Source: Ramazzottius varieornatus (lineage: Eukaryota; Tardigrada; Eutardigrada; Parachela; Ramazzottiidae). From it: 64,000 bases of DNA. The translations under genes were made by a program, and so were the position numbers. Below the pieces are notes generated by a model. The model made no database searches. It was not told where the DNA came from and worked only from the letters and a program-made list of their open reading frames with translations. The stretch is from the NCBI GenBank assembly GCA_001949185.1, contig BDGG01000007.1, positions 565,017-629,016 of the forward strand. The letters run 5' to 3'. The number at the start of each line of letters is the position of its first letter. Position 1 is the first letter of the stretch. Positions 11,796-22,671 of this stretch are shown here, piece after piece.

Positions 11796-14152
11796 ATGTC
11801 GCGATCAACGGCGTTGTGGGTCGCTGTTGTCTGCTTATGCTACTTGGTTTTGTCATCGCAGGGTGCTCTGCAGATGTTCAAGGATGAGGTGAACCCTACT
11901 AATCATTTGCAGCCGTGGCCGATTGATTTCAGAGCCGCGCAAGCGTCTGATGGAACGTGGACAAGTGCTCGAGTCAAGATTGCTTGGGAAAAAAGCGGAA
12001 GTTACTGTGAGTATCGTACCATCTCACGGATACAGCTCCCGTGTTGTAGGCAATGAGTTCCTACTAATCACAATATTCTGCAGCGACTGCGGACTGGGCA
12101 AAGATCCAGAACGCGCTTACAAAGATCAAAACGGACACGAAGAACTGCATCGCCTTTGAACAGCGCTCCTCGGCACCTGATGCACCGTTTTGGCATGCAC
12201 ACCCTTTACGAATCACCACAGATTCTGTACTGTGCAAAACCTTCAACGGCAAGTACACCGGACCAACTTCACCTGGCACAGCTGGACAGATTATAAACAT
12301 TTTCGGCAGCAACACTCTAAAAGGCGAATGTCTGACGCAACCACGCGACACCCTTCGTATAATTATGAACACGTTAGGCATCGCCAATGACTACCAGCGA
12401 CCGGATCGTGACAATTTTCTGAAAGTGCCCGTAGATCCCGTAACCGTTGCACACCCAACCTTGACAGGTGGCAGTGCCCCCTATCTGCTTGGCAAAAACT
12501 CTCATATTAGTACGCTTGATCCATTCGATGTCAAGTCAATCACCATGGTCGACGGCAGTCGTTTCGCTCGTGAAGGGGAGTCGACCTTCACGCAACGCGA
12601 CGGGTCCCCCATCTGGGGCAGCAGCACGACTGACCTAAGCCAAGTCAAAATGAGCAGGATGGACTGCGAAAATCTAGACTCACTGTATGGATGCAACATT
12701 GACTGCAGCTCTGCAGGTATCCCTAAGCATACTCGAAACATATTAATTCAGCCGAACATCTGAACTCCGCGAGTTAGATCCGATTTCAAATCCTTTCGCA
12801 GTTTTTCTACCGTCCGAGCTGGTTGGTCCTCTTAAATCGCTCAAGCCACCCAAGCTGTTTTCGAACCTCAATTGTTGGCAAGCAGCAGGTGCTTTCACCC
12901 AGGACGACATTGGTAAAGGTTTGGGTTTTCTCGGAAATGTCCAGGTAAGAAGCGGGTGTATCGCGCAGAATTTTAGCAGCCCATAACCTCAATCAGCATG
13001 GTTTACAGTTCGCTCGTTTGAAATGCAGGACACGATCTGACGGTCTAAGTTTGAGGTCATCCATACGTAAGCCGAGGAACATGCCAAGCTGTGTTGTAAC
13101 TCGACTAATCAAGTAGTCAGCTGATCAAATCACAGCTGAGCGAGTGATTTGAGGCAGCTTGAGTAACAATACTGATTTTCCGCTTCTGACATCGTTGGTT
13201 CCAGTCCCACAGTTTGAGCGAGCGGACTGTACCCATACGTTTGCTGCAGCCATAGTATTTATCAGTCCCACAAGTTCTAATGTCGATGTTCACTCCCGAC
13301 AGCCGGAAGACAGCATGATCATTCCCAACAAACTAACCTGGTCTCACACATCGACGAACGGTAATTTTTTTGTGGCGGGACCACCACCACCACCAAGCAC
13401 GAGCAGAGACATCGCCGTATTTCTTCGTGAAAAGAAAATCGAAGGAATGTTTGGCCTCGATGACAAGATCACCATTACGGCAGTTGATGCCACCGATAAT
13501 AACCGCGAAGTTATAAACCACGACCTGGGTATCGAGCTCAACTGCCTACCCAAGTTTAGCTTTGATGGCAGAGCGCTGGTCTGTGGTGGGCCGAGTCAGG
13601 GTTTCGGTACCAACGCAGTCGACTGCACAGTTGGCGCACCAACACCGCTTAACACGAATCCTCAGTCCTGTCAAGGTGGATCGGTCAGCACTATTTCCCT
13701 GGGACCTTTTATGGTGAGACTGCGTGCCCCGAGTGAGCTATGGATACTGTGCTTAATGAATGGCTTACAACTTCCGCATATTTTAGGTATCTGATCCGGA
13801 CTTTACAGTACTGCCCGGGTCCGTCCCGCAGTTTACTTCTGTGAGTGTCTTTGTCGGTGGAGCAGCACAGCCGTCTCCTAACTGGGTGTGGATTTCTGTT
13901 CCATCGCCGGCCGCCCTTTACGGATACGTGGTCAAGACTGACGCGAGTACTATCCCCGTCAGCTCCGCCATTACCGTCCGACTATCAGTGGCAGATATTT
14001 CCTCGGCTCTAGCAGCTTTGCCGAATAGAAGGTCTCCAGGAAAAGCGGCACCCGTTACCAAGACATTGACGGCTTCCTTCAGAGTAACTTGCGCAACATT
14101 CCGCAGTCCTTATACCTCTTTACTTTGGGGCGCTAATCGCTTTCGCGTCTGA
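11796..14152 (+). CDS. Secreted astacin-like protein, catalytically dead (copy B)
   Basis: Exons 11796-12006, 12084-12716, 12802-12944, 13303-13713, 13787-14152; 587 residues, exactly the length of copy A with the same five-exon plan and the same phases. A signal peptide (about 1-23) is followed by an astacin-type fold: ARVKIAWE, NALTKIKTDTKNCIAF, GECLTQPRDT. The zinc site reads R162 I163 xx N166 xx G169 xx N172, the same His-to-Arg, His-to-Asn and His-to-Asn pattern as copy A, and the catalytic Glu is Ile here and Leu in copy A. FDVKSITM and MDCENLDSLYGC close the domain. The C-terminal region again carries TSRDIAVFLRE, EGMFG and GIELNCLP. Intron 3 (358 bases) is much longer than its counterpart in copy A (122 bases). 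It is likely secreted, with no protease activity expected. Confidence 0.85.
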
Positions 14153-14399
14153 ATGCACTAACGGTATATCGTTCGGAACCCTTTCGTGTTCAACATGCAA
14201 TCACAAAACTGAGACAGCGCCTTATCCGGTCCTGGAAATGGTCAACTTGAATAGATACCGCTATCTTTAATCAGCCGTATTTCACAACTTTAAAAAAATC
14301 TTTACTGCCCCGGAGACAATGAAATACACTTCGTTTGGTTGATTTGCAACGTTAAACCATTGAACTCCAGCAACATTTCGCCAAGTGTGACGATAGTTT

Positions 14400-15320
14400 T
14401 CATGGACTGGTCTTCACACATCCGGGCACTGCACAAATAGTAGGACATGTCAGTGTAGGATGAAGCAAACCCGTCCCTGTATACGTGCAACCTGGCGGAG
14501 GTGCGCCAGTCAACTGCAGACATTGCTCGACGTTCGTCGCCGGTATTGGGAGCGTTGCACAGTTGACGAATGGGGAAACACTGCAGGCGCTCAGGGTTGC
14601 ACACGAAAACGGTGTGATGGTCCCTGTTCCGACATATGAAGTCCCACTTGAGGGGGCACACTGTTTTTCAATGCATAGTGCGATGAAGGCAGCTGGCGAC
14701 AACGTGGTCGTAGTGGTGGGGGGCGTGGTGGTGGCGATTGTGGTGGGGGTAGTAACAGGACGAGCAGCTGTAGTCGTGGTTGTAGTCCGTGTGGTGGTGG
14801 TAGTTGGTGCACGAGTGGTGGTGATGGCTGCGGCACTGGAGGGTGTGAACAGGTAATTCGAGTCACCGACAAAGACGTCCAGGTTGCTTTGGTCAGTTAT
14901 TCTGTAGTTTCCGCTGGTTAGGTAGTCGGCGCTGGGCTCTTGGAAGAAGCTCAAAACCGGCAGTGGCTGCACGGACTGATCGATGGGTATGTTCGAGCAG
15001 TCCAGGCGGCAGTTGAGGACGACATTGTTGATGGGACTGAAGAGGTTCGGCACATAGGAGCAACCAAACGGTGGGAACTGACCAGTCAGAGCGAAGCACC
15101 GATCGGTAAACTGCGCACTTGGTTGAGGAAGGTTGTTAACGCTCTGGAAGAAAAACGGGTTGAAAAGTTGGGAGTTGATTTGAGAAAATGCCTGTCTGCG
15201 TTTTCGAGAAAGATGAACTTCCGGTAGATCATTACTACTTGATTCCGCAAATTGCTCGATGACGGCGACGAGCGAAAACACCAACGCTAAAACTCCGAAA
15301 AATATCCTGAAGCAGGTCAT
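14400..15320 (-). CDS. Secreted Cys-rich protein with Thr/Pro-rich linker
   Basis: One exon, 306 residues. A signal peptide (about 1-27) is followed by a dibasic site RKRR (residues 39-42) suited to furin-like cleavage. A Cys module lies at about 74-110, a Thr/Pro-rich, mucin-like linker at about 165-210, and two further Cys modules follow. The modules resemble each other (C-x-x-x-T-G...P-P-x-G-C-x-Y, then paired Cys about 15-20 residues later), so this looks like a three-repeat protein. The linker is probably O-glycosylated. I do not recognise the family. The ATG at 15320 is supported by a TATA box about 65 bases upstream. The gene converges with pseudo-astacin copy B, ending 248 bases from its stop. 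Confidence 0.8.
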   Translation of the reverse strand: MTCFRIFFGVLALVFSLVAVIEQFAESSSNDLPEVHLSRKRRQAFSQINSQLFNPFFFQSVNNLPQPSAQFTDRCFALTGQFPPFGCSYVPNLFSPINNVVLNCRLDCSNIPIDQSVQPLPVLSFFQEPSADYLTSGNYRITDQSNLDVFVGDSNYLFTPSSAAAITTTRAPTTTTTRTTTTTTAARPVTTPTTIATTTPPTTTTTLSPAAFIALCIEKQCAPSSGTSYVGTGTITPFSCATLSACSVSPFVNCATLPIPATNVEQCLQLTGAPPPGCTYTGTGLLHPTLTCPTICAVPGCVKTSP

Positions 15321-15381
15321 CTTAAAGTTATCGGGTGCTGAAAAAGAAACGGTAACGTACCGACAGGTAACACACTGGAGT

Positions 15382-15390
15382 CTTTATATA
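15382..15390 (-). promoter_or_regulatory. TATA box of the Cys-rich secreted protein gene
   Basis: TATATAAAG reads on the minus strand, ending about 62 bases before the ATG at 15320. That would place transcription start near 15355 with a short leader. Confidence 0.6.
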
Positions 15391-16915
15391 TTGCTGCTTC
15401 GTCCTAGAAGGACTGAGAAGATATTATCGACAGTATAATTTGGAACGATGAGAGCGGAAGGTGGCGAACTACGTCAATAACAACAAAACGATAATTTCAT
15501 GCATGGATGGTTCATTAGAAGAGGATACAGTGCGACGTGTTAGTTCAAGGATTCTGTCGATTGTCGGATGCTTACTTATTGTCTCTGGTTATTGAAAGTG
15601 CCGAATGAACTTTTCAATCAGGCAGCACGGAGGAACTTAGAAGAACTATTGGCGAATAGAATAACGTGTTGTCGAACAGTGTATGATTACCGCTAATAAT
15701 ATAACACCTTTCTTCTTGTTCGTAGGTACTGATCGAAAGCAAGACGCTGCTGGCTATTGTGTTACAGCGTATGCGTCTACCAAATGGTAAACTAGATCAG
15801 ATGCGACGATCTCATCACGAAAAATCTCGCTGTTCGAACGCAATTCACCGTGAGATGACGTGATGAATGCCGCAAGCTTACGACGGATTTGTACAAAGGC
15901 AGAAGTTGTCAAAGGATGGCGGGCATTACAGTATTTAAACTTCCACCTCGATTGTCTGATTCAATGCATTGGAGTAGCTCATCATCTTTGCACACTAAGA
16001 GGTTCTGGGTACGTATGGCCATACGGAAAGGTCGAACTCTGAGACCGTCAGCTCTCTACACACGACGAGGAAAGATAACCTCACCACATCCGATGTTCTT
16101 TCGTGAACCGACTTTACACTAATCACGTCCGACTTCCGGCTTCATTGCAGAAAACTTTATTAATAAACTATTCTTGATAAGCGAACGCGGAAGAGTTTAT
16201 TTGGGCATGTTGAGGTCGTCTGATCGCATCGATGGGTGACATCGATACAGCTAGACTCGAGGTGGTACACAGTCTGGGTGTGCTACCAAGGAGGAAGTGA
16301 CGACTCGGTGCATCAGCCTTCGACCTGTTCCTCTGAGCTGCACCGGCACCATTTTATTGAGAAATAGAAATCAGAAGAGCATGAAGGGTGGGATGGCGGT
16401 TGAGAAATTTGCGAGATGCAAAGAGCGCGAATGACATTGTGTTGAAAATGTTCATCGAGAAGACTTCGTGAACATATTTATGCGGGACAATCTCCAACAG
16501 AAAGCAGGAGGAGCTGGCAGCTGCACATGGCGAATTACTGAATGAAGTTAACGAACAAGGAAGCACATTGGAGCTGACCAGCAACAGTACATCCAAGCAA
16601 TGCGTGTGTATGGACTGCACTGCATGCACGTACCAGGAAGAACGCAATCAATCCGGTTATCAATCAAAAACGATTATCAATCAAAAACATTAACCACAAT
16701 TATCGCTCACGACAATAATTTTCAATTGAATCACTAAAGCTATGGACACCATAAAGAACTGTCGGGTGTTGCGGGAGCGAAGTAGGTAGAGACGGAAAAG
16801 AATGTTCACATAAACCAAATGATTGCAAAACGGTGATTCCACTGTTATCTTTGCAAATTGCGTTGATCAACTCGGACGGCGGACTGCTGGAACCAGATGG
16901 GTTGGGAGTATTAGT

Positions 16916-17099
16916 ACACGCACGACGAGAAATTATGGGACCAGGCCTTTCCGCTACGGCGGTACGTAAGCACGTATGTACGCGACGATTCACAGTAATA
17001 CACTTTTGGATACTTTTCTACGTTTGAATTTGCATTTTGCCATCTTTTCCGCCTGGTCCCATAATATTTACTGCCCCAATAATTTCCCGTCGTGCGTGT
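16916..17099. repeat. Inverted-repeat element
   Basis: The left arm (16916-16946) and right arm (17051-17099) are inverted copies: outer block ACACGCACGACG, inner block ATGGGACCAGGC. The right arm carries about 18 extra bases between the blocks. The spacer is about 100 bases. It could be a decayed MITE, but I see no clear target-site duplication. Confidence 0.55.
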
Positions 17100-17388
17100 T
17101 CGGTAGACAGCAGGCCAAGAAAATAGCGGACCGATTGGGAAATCTCCAATGACATGGAAGGTATACGGAGTGGTCGATGGGTCAGAGTCGTCGACATATG
17201 TCGTTTCCGATGCTGAAGTAAATTATGAGAGTTAACGTTGCGACAGTACCCGTACTTGTTACCTTTCTTCGAAAGAAAGTACTCTACGTGACCGGGGTAA
17301 CGTCCAGAACGGAAGCGCGGCCTACTGCATTTTTTTGAGTGAGCTGACCTGATTGAAAATGGACTTTCTGCAGATATTCGGTAACAGG

Positions 17389-17498
17389 TCTGTTATGAAA
17401 CAGCTATTGATTACGTTATGTAGCCTTGATTGTAGTTCGCAGGTGGCTGCTCGTCAATCAAGGCTATAACGTATATATAATGGCTGTTTCATAATCAG
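17389..17498. repeat. Palindromic MITE-like element
   Basis: Arms of about 44 bases (17389-17432 and 17455-17498) are inverted copies with few differences, sharing TTATGAAACAG, TACGTTAT and AGCCTTGATTG. The loop is only about 22 bases. This snap-back structure is typical of small non-autonomous elements. Confidence 0.7.
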
Positions 17499-18062
17499 GC
17501 CGGAATTTCGCCCTTTTTCTACGTAGTTTCCGACTTTTTATAGCCTTTGTCTAATTAGGTGAACTGATGTGAGAGTGGGCATTACTATTTGTAAGCAACC
17601 AGAAACCTTCGCCTCGGTTACTTCGTGGTATCTAACGGAACTCACGGCGACGGCACGAACATACTAGAGAACAACAGTGGTGCGTACTCCACAAAGAAAA
17701 CAAAAACGTAAGACGTCTGCTTTGAGGTTTTTCTTATTGTATGGTGCCCTAATTACGCGATCATTACAAGAGCGATGTAAATGTTGTAGTATGTTTTTGT
17801 TCTGTAAACAATGCGACTGAAGCACATGCAGCTGTCAGATTTCATAAAGCTGCAGTCCTTCAACATCGTAATTTTGATTGTGACTGATGACATCTCAACA
17901 TTTTTGGTATACTGTGTAAATGCTTTGCCATTTGAATTTTGATAACCGACGACGGGTCTTCTGACCTTATCGAGGTTACACGACAGACTGCTACAAATAA
18001 CCGCTAATTCTGAATAGCATTTGTCGTGCGTAGGTCCAGGTGGTGTTGCAGTCAGAAAGCAC

Positions 18063-19775
18063 TTATCGGCAGACGTTATTTATGCTACTCTGCTGCGAGC
18101 GAACTTCCGTGATACCGTAAGTGCCACTCCGGTCTCTCCATGGTAGCGCGTTCATGCTCCTGAGCTTTGCGGAAGATCTTTCTGGCCACACCATGGTCAC
18201 CGTTGACGCTGACTTCATCCCGTTCTTTTGCCAGACATGTATGGGGAAACTGCGACCTTGACCGACGTCAGCCTTCTCCACCCCAACCGGCTCCTCCCAA
18301 TGAAAGTTCCTCGACCAGTCAATCACACTTTTGAACACCACATCAAAGACCGGTACAATGCCATTGATTGATCCACTGTCTAATTTATCTCTGGGCAAAA
18401 TCTTAATCTCGCGAAAACTAGAGAAGGTTCTTCGCGGTTGGTCGGGTACCAGCAGTTCTTTTACAAATGTTATTCGTTCGTTTTCCACCGCTTCAATTTC
18501 AGCTGAATCCGCCCAAAATACCACCGCTTCAGACAACTTCACCCCCGTTCTTCTTCGATATCGATGTAGACAGCCTAACGCCGGGTTACCTGATTGGGGT
18601 AGTTTATCGGTGGTCAATTTCCTGCCTTGCAGGACTGTCGACCCACGTTCGGTTCCTTGCGAGTGAAACCACACTTTCGATCGATCAACTGTTTTCACTT
18701 CCACATTACCGGATATCACAGTTGACCAGTGGATATTGGGCCATTTTTCTTTCAATGAGCTGGCTAGTTTGGTGGCTAGCATCTGACCAGCGTTGATCTT
18801 CACGTCCGAGTTATCACGGAGGAAGCCGTAGACGTGTGCGCCGAGTAGACAACACTGTGAATCGTTTGATGCTCCACATTTCGCGTGCTTGCGATCACCG
18901 CAGGCCTCAAAGAGAAAGTGGCATTTGAATCGCGCTGAAGCCTTGGCAAATTCCTCCATGATGTCACTCCGCTTCTTGTCGAGGTGTTGTAGCTCGAGCG
19001 CGACGGTGTGACTGAGCTCGTCTTCCGCCTTTGGGTACAGGTCATCAAGGGTGATGGATCGACGCTGATCAACTGCCGTCGCTTCGCCGACGTGTTTGGC
19101 TAGCCGGCTCCATACTGAATGGTCCTCCACTTCAAGTAACGCAGTACTCTTTCGATCCTTGCATCTTTCTCGTCCATCTTCGAGCTTCAGCCGCAAATCA
19201 AACGCTCGTAAGAAACACGCCATTAATAAAATACATTCGATCCTCTTTCTCCACAGTTCGAATTTCTCAACGTTTCTTGGAGCTTGGCAAGCCACAGCAA
19301 TACGATCCAATAGCGTATCCCCAAATTGTCCTTGCTTGATTTGCTGATGAAGGAATGCAATGACTCCGTGTGGCTCGTGCTTCTTACAGGCGCGCTGGAA
19401 CTCACGTTTCCGGAAGTCAACCGATGGAGATTCGATGTAGTAACAAAAAGCTTCGTACGCCATTTGAATTTTATGGAGCAAAGGGTTGAGTTCAAGAAAC
19501 AAGGCTTGTTCGACCGTCGAAGACTGGATACTTTTCGTGGCATCTTGAATGGTAGCCTCCATAAAGTGTTTCAAGTCGATCAGTTCCTTGTTGAGGCTGT
19601 CACCGAACACAGCTTGAATGTTAGCCTCCAGTTGTTTCCGGTCGTCCCAGAACGGTCCGTTTTCCTGTAGAGTACGAGAGGCGGCTGTGGAGGACTTTTC
19701 GACGGCGGAGATACCCAGTCGGACCACTAGGTCGACGAGGCCGGTCCAGGCTACGTCGATCAAAAACACCGCCAT
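18063..19775 (-). CDS. Intronless 570-residue protein of unknown family
   Basis: A single open frame from ATG 19775 to the stop at 18063. A longer in-frame reading upstream has no ATG. The N-terminal half (about 1-230) reads as long amphipathic helices with an early hydrophobic stretch (FLIDVAWTGLVDLVVRLG), regular heptad-like spacing and a Cys-containing helix (ECILLMACFLRAFDLRL). A Cys cluster follows in the middle (CGDRKHAKCGASNDSQCC). The C-terminal third is richer in beta-type sequence and has no motif I recognise. There is no clear signal peptide. Helical N-terminal bundles like this occur in several invertebrate proteins of unknown role, including pore-forming-like folds, but I have no specific match and propose no function. 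The lack of introns contrasts with most neighbours. Confidence 0.75.
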   Translation of the reverse strand: MAVFLIDVAWTGLVDLVVRLGISAVEKSSTAASRTLQENGPFWDDRKQLEANIQAVFGDSLNKELIDLKHFMEATIQDATKSIQSSTVEQALFLELNPLLHKIQMAYEAFCYYIESPSVDFRKREFQRACKKHEPHGVIAFLHQQIKQGQFGDTLLDRIAVACQAPRNVEKFELWRKRIECILLMACFLRAFDLRLKLEDGRERCKDRKSTALLEVEDHSVWSRLAKHVGEATAVDQRRSITLDDLYPKAEDELSHTVALELQHLDKKRSDIMEEFAKASARFKCHFLFEACGDRKHAKCGASNDSQCCLLGAHVYGFLRDNSDVKINAGQMLATKLASSLKEKWPNIHWSTVISGNVEVKTVDRSKVWFHSQGTERGSTVLQGRKLTTDKLPQSGNPALGCLHRYRRRTGVKLSEAVVFWADSAEIEAVENERITFVKELLVPDQPRRTFSSFREIKILPRDKLDSGSINGIVPVFDVVFKSVIDWSRNFHWEEPVGVEKADVGQGRSFPIHVWQKNGMKSASTVTMVWPERSSAKLRSMNALPWRDRSGTYGITEVRSQQSSINNVCR

Positions 19776-20077
19776 CTGTTTCTCTAGTCCATACTTGCAA
19801 GACACTTTGCAATTTCATACCTTCATACATACATGTAAACGAGCAATATATCTTTCTTTTTCTTGCCATACTTGAGACCTCACAAACCGAAACTATTTAT
19901 CGCTGCGACGAGAGTTTGTTCAAGATAGCGATTGTAAAGTCAATATGACCAAATTTGCTTTGTTGGCATGATGTAATGATCACGTGCCGTGAGAACGATA
20001 GCGTACCTTGGGTAAGTCGGCTACAAAGTCGCCCTCTCTATGACTGACGTACCATGACTGACGCACAAGGAGCTGTA
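19776..20077. other. Spacer
   Basis: This spacer holds the upstream region of the intronless gene (minus) and the point where similarity to the glycosyltransferase paralogues begins. I find no counterpart here of the membrane-anchor exon present in the other two copies. Confidence 0.4.
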
Positions 20078-20893
20078 TTCTGTCCGGAGTTCAGTACTTG
20101 AGCCCGGACGAAGTCCTGATCCACGGTGACTTCGAATCGACCGGTAAATCAGACGGTCCAAACCAGACCGAGTTTCAAAGTAAACTGGAGCGCAAACTTT
20201 GGTTTGATAGGTCCGTACCGGAAGCACTTGACGGCGCGCAATTTGCCGCGACATGGTTCCCGAAACGTAACATACGATTTTGGGATGCGTCAAGGAAAAC
20301 TAAAAACTATCACGTTTTTCGAGCACTCCGCCGATATGGCCAAACTGGAGTTGCTTTTGGAATACGGAGGCGTGGCTGTCGACTTCGATGTGTTTTTCAT
20401 CCAGGGCGAACGGATAAAAGACATTCTGAAGAGAAAGAAAGCCATCACGTGTTACGGGGACGAAGATGGCAACAACATCAGGTTCGTCGCTGCGCGTAAA
20501 GATTCGAAATTCATCTGGGCGTGGCGAAAAAGTTATGAAGACATCTGCGTGGCTAATGATCGGAACTTCAACAAAGCCTTCGTGAGCAAATACCTCAGCG
20601 TATTGTACCCGGAGGATGTCTATGTGACAGACCACATCTTCAACAACCCACATCCGGACCGACAGCTGAGCCAGTTCTTCAGAGATTGCGGAAAGATACC
20701 TTGGAGAAATTCCATCGCGATTCATTCGTACGAACGCTTCGGTGGTGTTCCCATCAGCTCGTTCGAAGACTTGCAGAACGCCAATGTGACCACGCACACA
20801 ATCTGGCTTCGGACTATCCATTTCAACGCAAAAATTCCTGCCCGATCAAAAGATTTGAAGGACGAAGTTATCCCTCCGTCTCCACCTTCATGA
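20078..20893 (+). pseudogene. GT32-like glycosyltransferase, 5'-truncated copy
   Basis: The family reading begins near 20078 (LSGVQYLSPDEVLIHGDF), runs to a donor at 20144, and resumes after the acceptor at 20211 to the stop at 20893. The intron is only 67 bases and sits at the same position and phase as in the two intact paralogues. The catalytic core looks intact: YGGVAVDFDVFF (DXD), the ITCYGDEDGNN block and VSKYLSVLYPEDVYV. Missing are the N-terminal membrane anchor and the YLHYVRF region, and an in-frame stop lies just upstream of the first homologous codon. It is either a truncated pseudogene or a gene with a 5' exon I cannot see. The coding frame has no internal stops, which hints at recent truncation or an undetected exon. 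Confidence 0.65.
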
Positions 20894-21227
20894 AGCTACT
20901 CAATTTGCAATGTCTTTCGAATCAGTATCTAGCGCTGACAGCGTGTCTCCCGGTCGGTTCCGCGTATTTGTTGCTAGACGTTCCGTTGGACCGATCCCTG
21001 ACAAAGAAAGGGATTTTTATACTGCATAATTGGCGGAGCGTTCTGCCTGAAGAACCTGTTCTTGGCGGTACGCATAATACTACTCTAACATGGTACTACG
21101 CTAAACCCTCTTTGCGCATAGTACCGACGCCCCCTGGCTTGACTGACTGAGTGCATTCCACAACAGGGGCTTTAGATAACACCTGCACCAACGCTAGCCA
21201 TTACTCTTAACCCCCTACGTGGAATCC
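20894..21227. other. Spacer between GT copy and LINE fragment
   Basis: I recognise nothing here. Part of it may be further LINE sequence too decayed to read. Confidence 0.3.
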
Positions 21228-22126
21228 AAGAAGCCAATATCTAAGTGAAGATGACTGTCGTGCCCTACAAGAAGACCTGGACAACCTTGCGGTGTGGTGT
21301 CGAAATGCTGGGCTAGACATTAATTCCAGAAAGTCCCAGCACCTCCGGATCTCGAACAAGAAAAAGAAAACGGAGATTTCAGGTGGGTCGTACAAGTTTG
21401 CGAGTGATCCACTACCTACCGAGAATGAGGGGGAGTGTCTCGGCGTGACATACTCTAGCCGACTTGACTGAACCGCCCAGGTCGATAAGGTGACAGCAAA
21501 ATGCAGGAAGAGGTTGTATGCTATCAACGCATACTTCCCTCGGTGCTTCGGCTCGGTCAAGCAACTCCTATTCAAGAGTATCATGCGGTCAGTCATGGAT
21601 TATGCCTCGTCGGCATGGTCTGTTTCGGCGAAAGGTCTCTAACGGCAGCTGGAAAATATTCAGAAGAAGTTTCTCCGCAGCATCAGACTCAGCAAGATGG
21701 AAACAACAGACAGTCACGACACCGACTTTATCCAGTATCGGCAGCATCTGGCGGAAGTTCAGTGGCTTCCTCTCTGGCAAAGACGACTCGAAGGTATATT
21801 AATTAATGCTTATGAAAACAGAGCAGGTGTCTTTGCAGGGGGAAGCCGCATCATGAAGAAGGAGCTGCCAGGGAGATCAAGAACGCAGTCCAAGGAGTTT
21901 GTCCTCGCGCCAGTCAGCATCACCCCCAGCCTCTTGCACCCTTCTCGACACCACGCTGTCGTCCTTCGCCTACATCGCGATGAACTTGTTGAAAGACCCT
22001 TTGTTTAGTCCTTCGGCCACAGATCTGCTTACTATTAGCTCATTTAAAAAATATCTAAAGTCTCTTAACTTTTCAGCTCTGAAATGGTCTAGGGACCATC
22101 TTGACCACCGCTTGTTGATTGTGTAA
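21228..22126 (+). mobile_element. Dead LINE reverse-transcriptase fragment
   Basis: The translation shows the C-terminal part of a non-LTR retrotransposon polyprotein, downstream of the missing YADD core. A DCxxLQxDLxxLxxWCxxAGL block is followed by KSQHLRIS, GVTYSSRLD, then KQLLFKSIMRSVMDYASSAW and the closing FKKYLKSLNF. In-frame stops interrupt it (after SSRLD and after SAKGL) and at least one frame change follows. It is 5'-truncated, as is usual for LINE insertions. I cannot assign the clade beyond a jockey/CR1-like type without RNase H in view. Confidence 0.8.
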
Positions 22127-22671
22127 ATTTGGACATTTTGTATTTTTGTTTTTCTAGGTGCTTTTCGCCTATTATGATCTTTTTCTACGGCGCTCTAGCC
22201 ACTCTATTTCAAACATTGTTCTTCATTCGCTCGACTTTGTGAGCCCATTGAACAATAAAGCGGTTATTAGTATTATAAGTAAAAACTGTGGACGGTAACG
22301 TACATAATTCTGCAACAGTGTGATTAACGTTCGGATGCCACTTCATATGGGGGAAAACCACCGACAAAGACGTCACAAGTTTCACAGTGCAACCGACCAT
22401 AAAGGCCAGCTCTCCATTAATTTCCGGTTCGCAGACTCCCCGACTGGTTGACGTCATTTGTGCTTGTTACAACGGCGTCGACCCACTAGTGACGATTTGT
22501 AAAGTTTTGCCCGTATTATCCTTCATATAAAATGGCGTCAGTGCGCTGATCGCAACCGCTGCTGCATATGTTTCCCACTACATGCTGCTCCATTGAAAAC
22601 ATGGCACTTTCTTACAGGTAGATCGGGATGGCTTGATTTTCCACCCAGGGGACAGTAAAGCATATTTTGAA
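22127..22671. other. Spacer upstream of second glycosyltransferase
   Basis: I see no gene. It is the likely promoter and leader of the glycosyltransferase at 22672. A CAG/GT-like acceptor just upstream of the ATG leaves open a non-coding first exon. Confidence 0.35.

Larger units (their letters stand above)
15391..18062. other. Intergenic region with two palindromic elements
   Basis: I see no gene supported on either strand. Two inverted-repeat elements (about 16916-17099 and 17389-17498) are listed separately. The rest holds only short frames without family signal. Confidence 0.4.

Noticed and set aside
14485-14856. Plus-strand open frame rich in Val
   Set aside because: It is the antisense of the Thr/Pro-rich linker of the secreted Cys protein; codon bias of ACN repeats creates the open frame.
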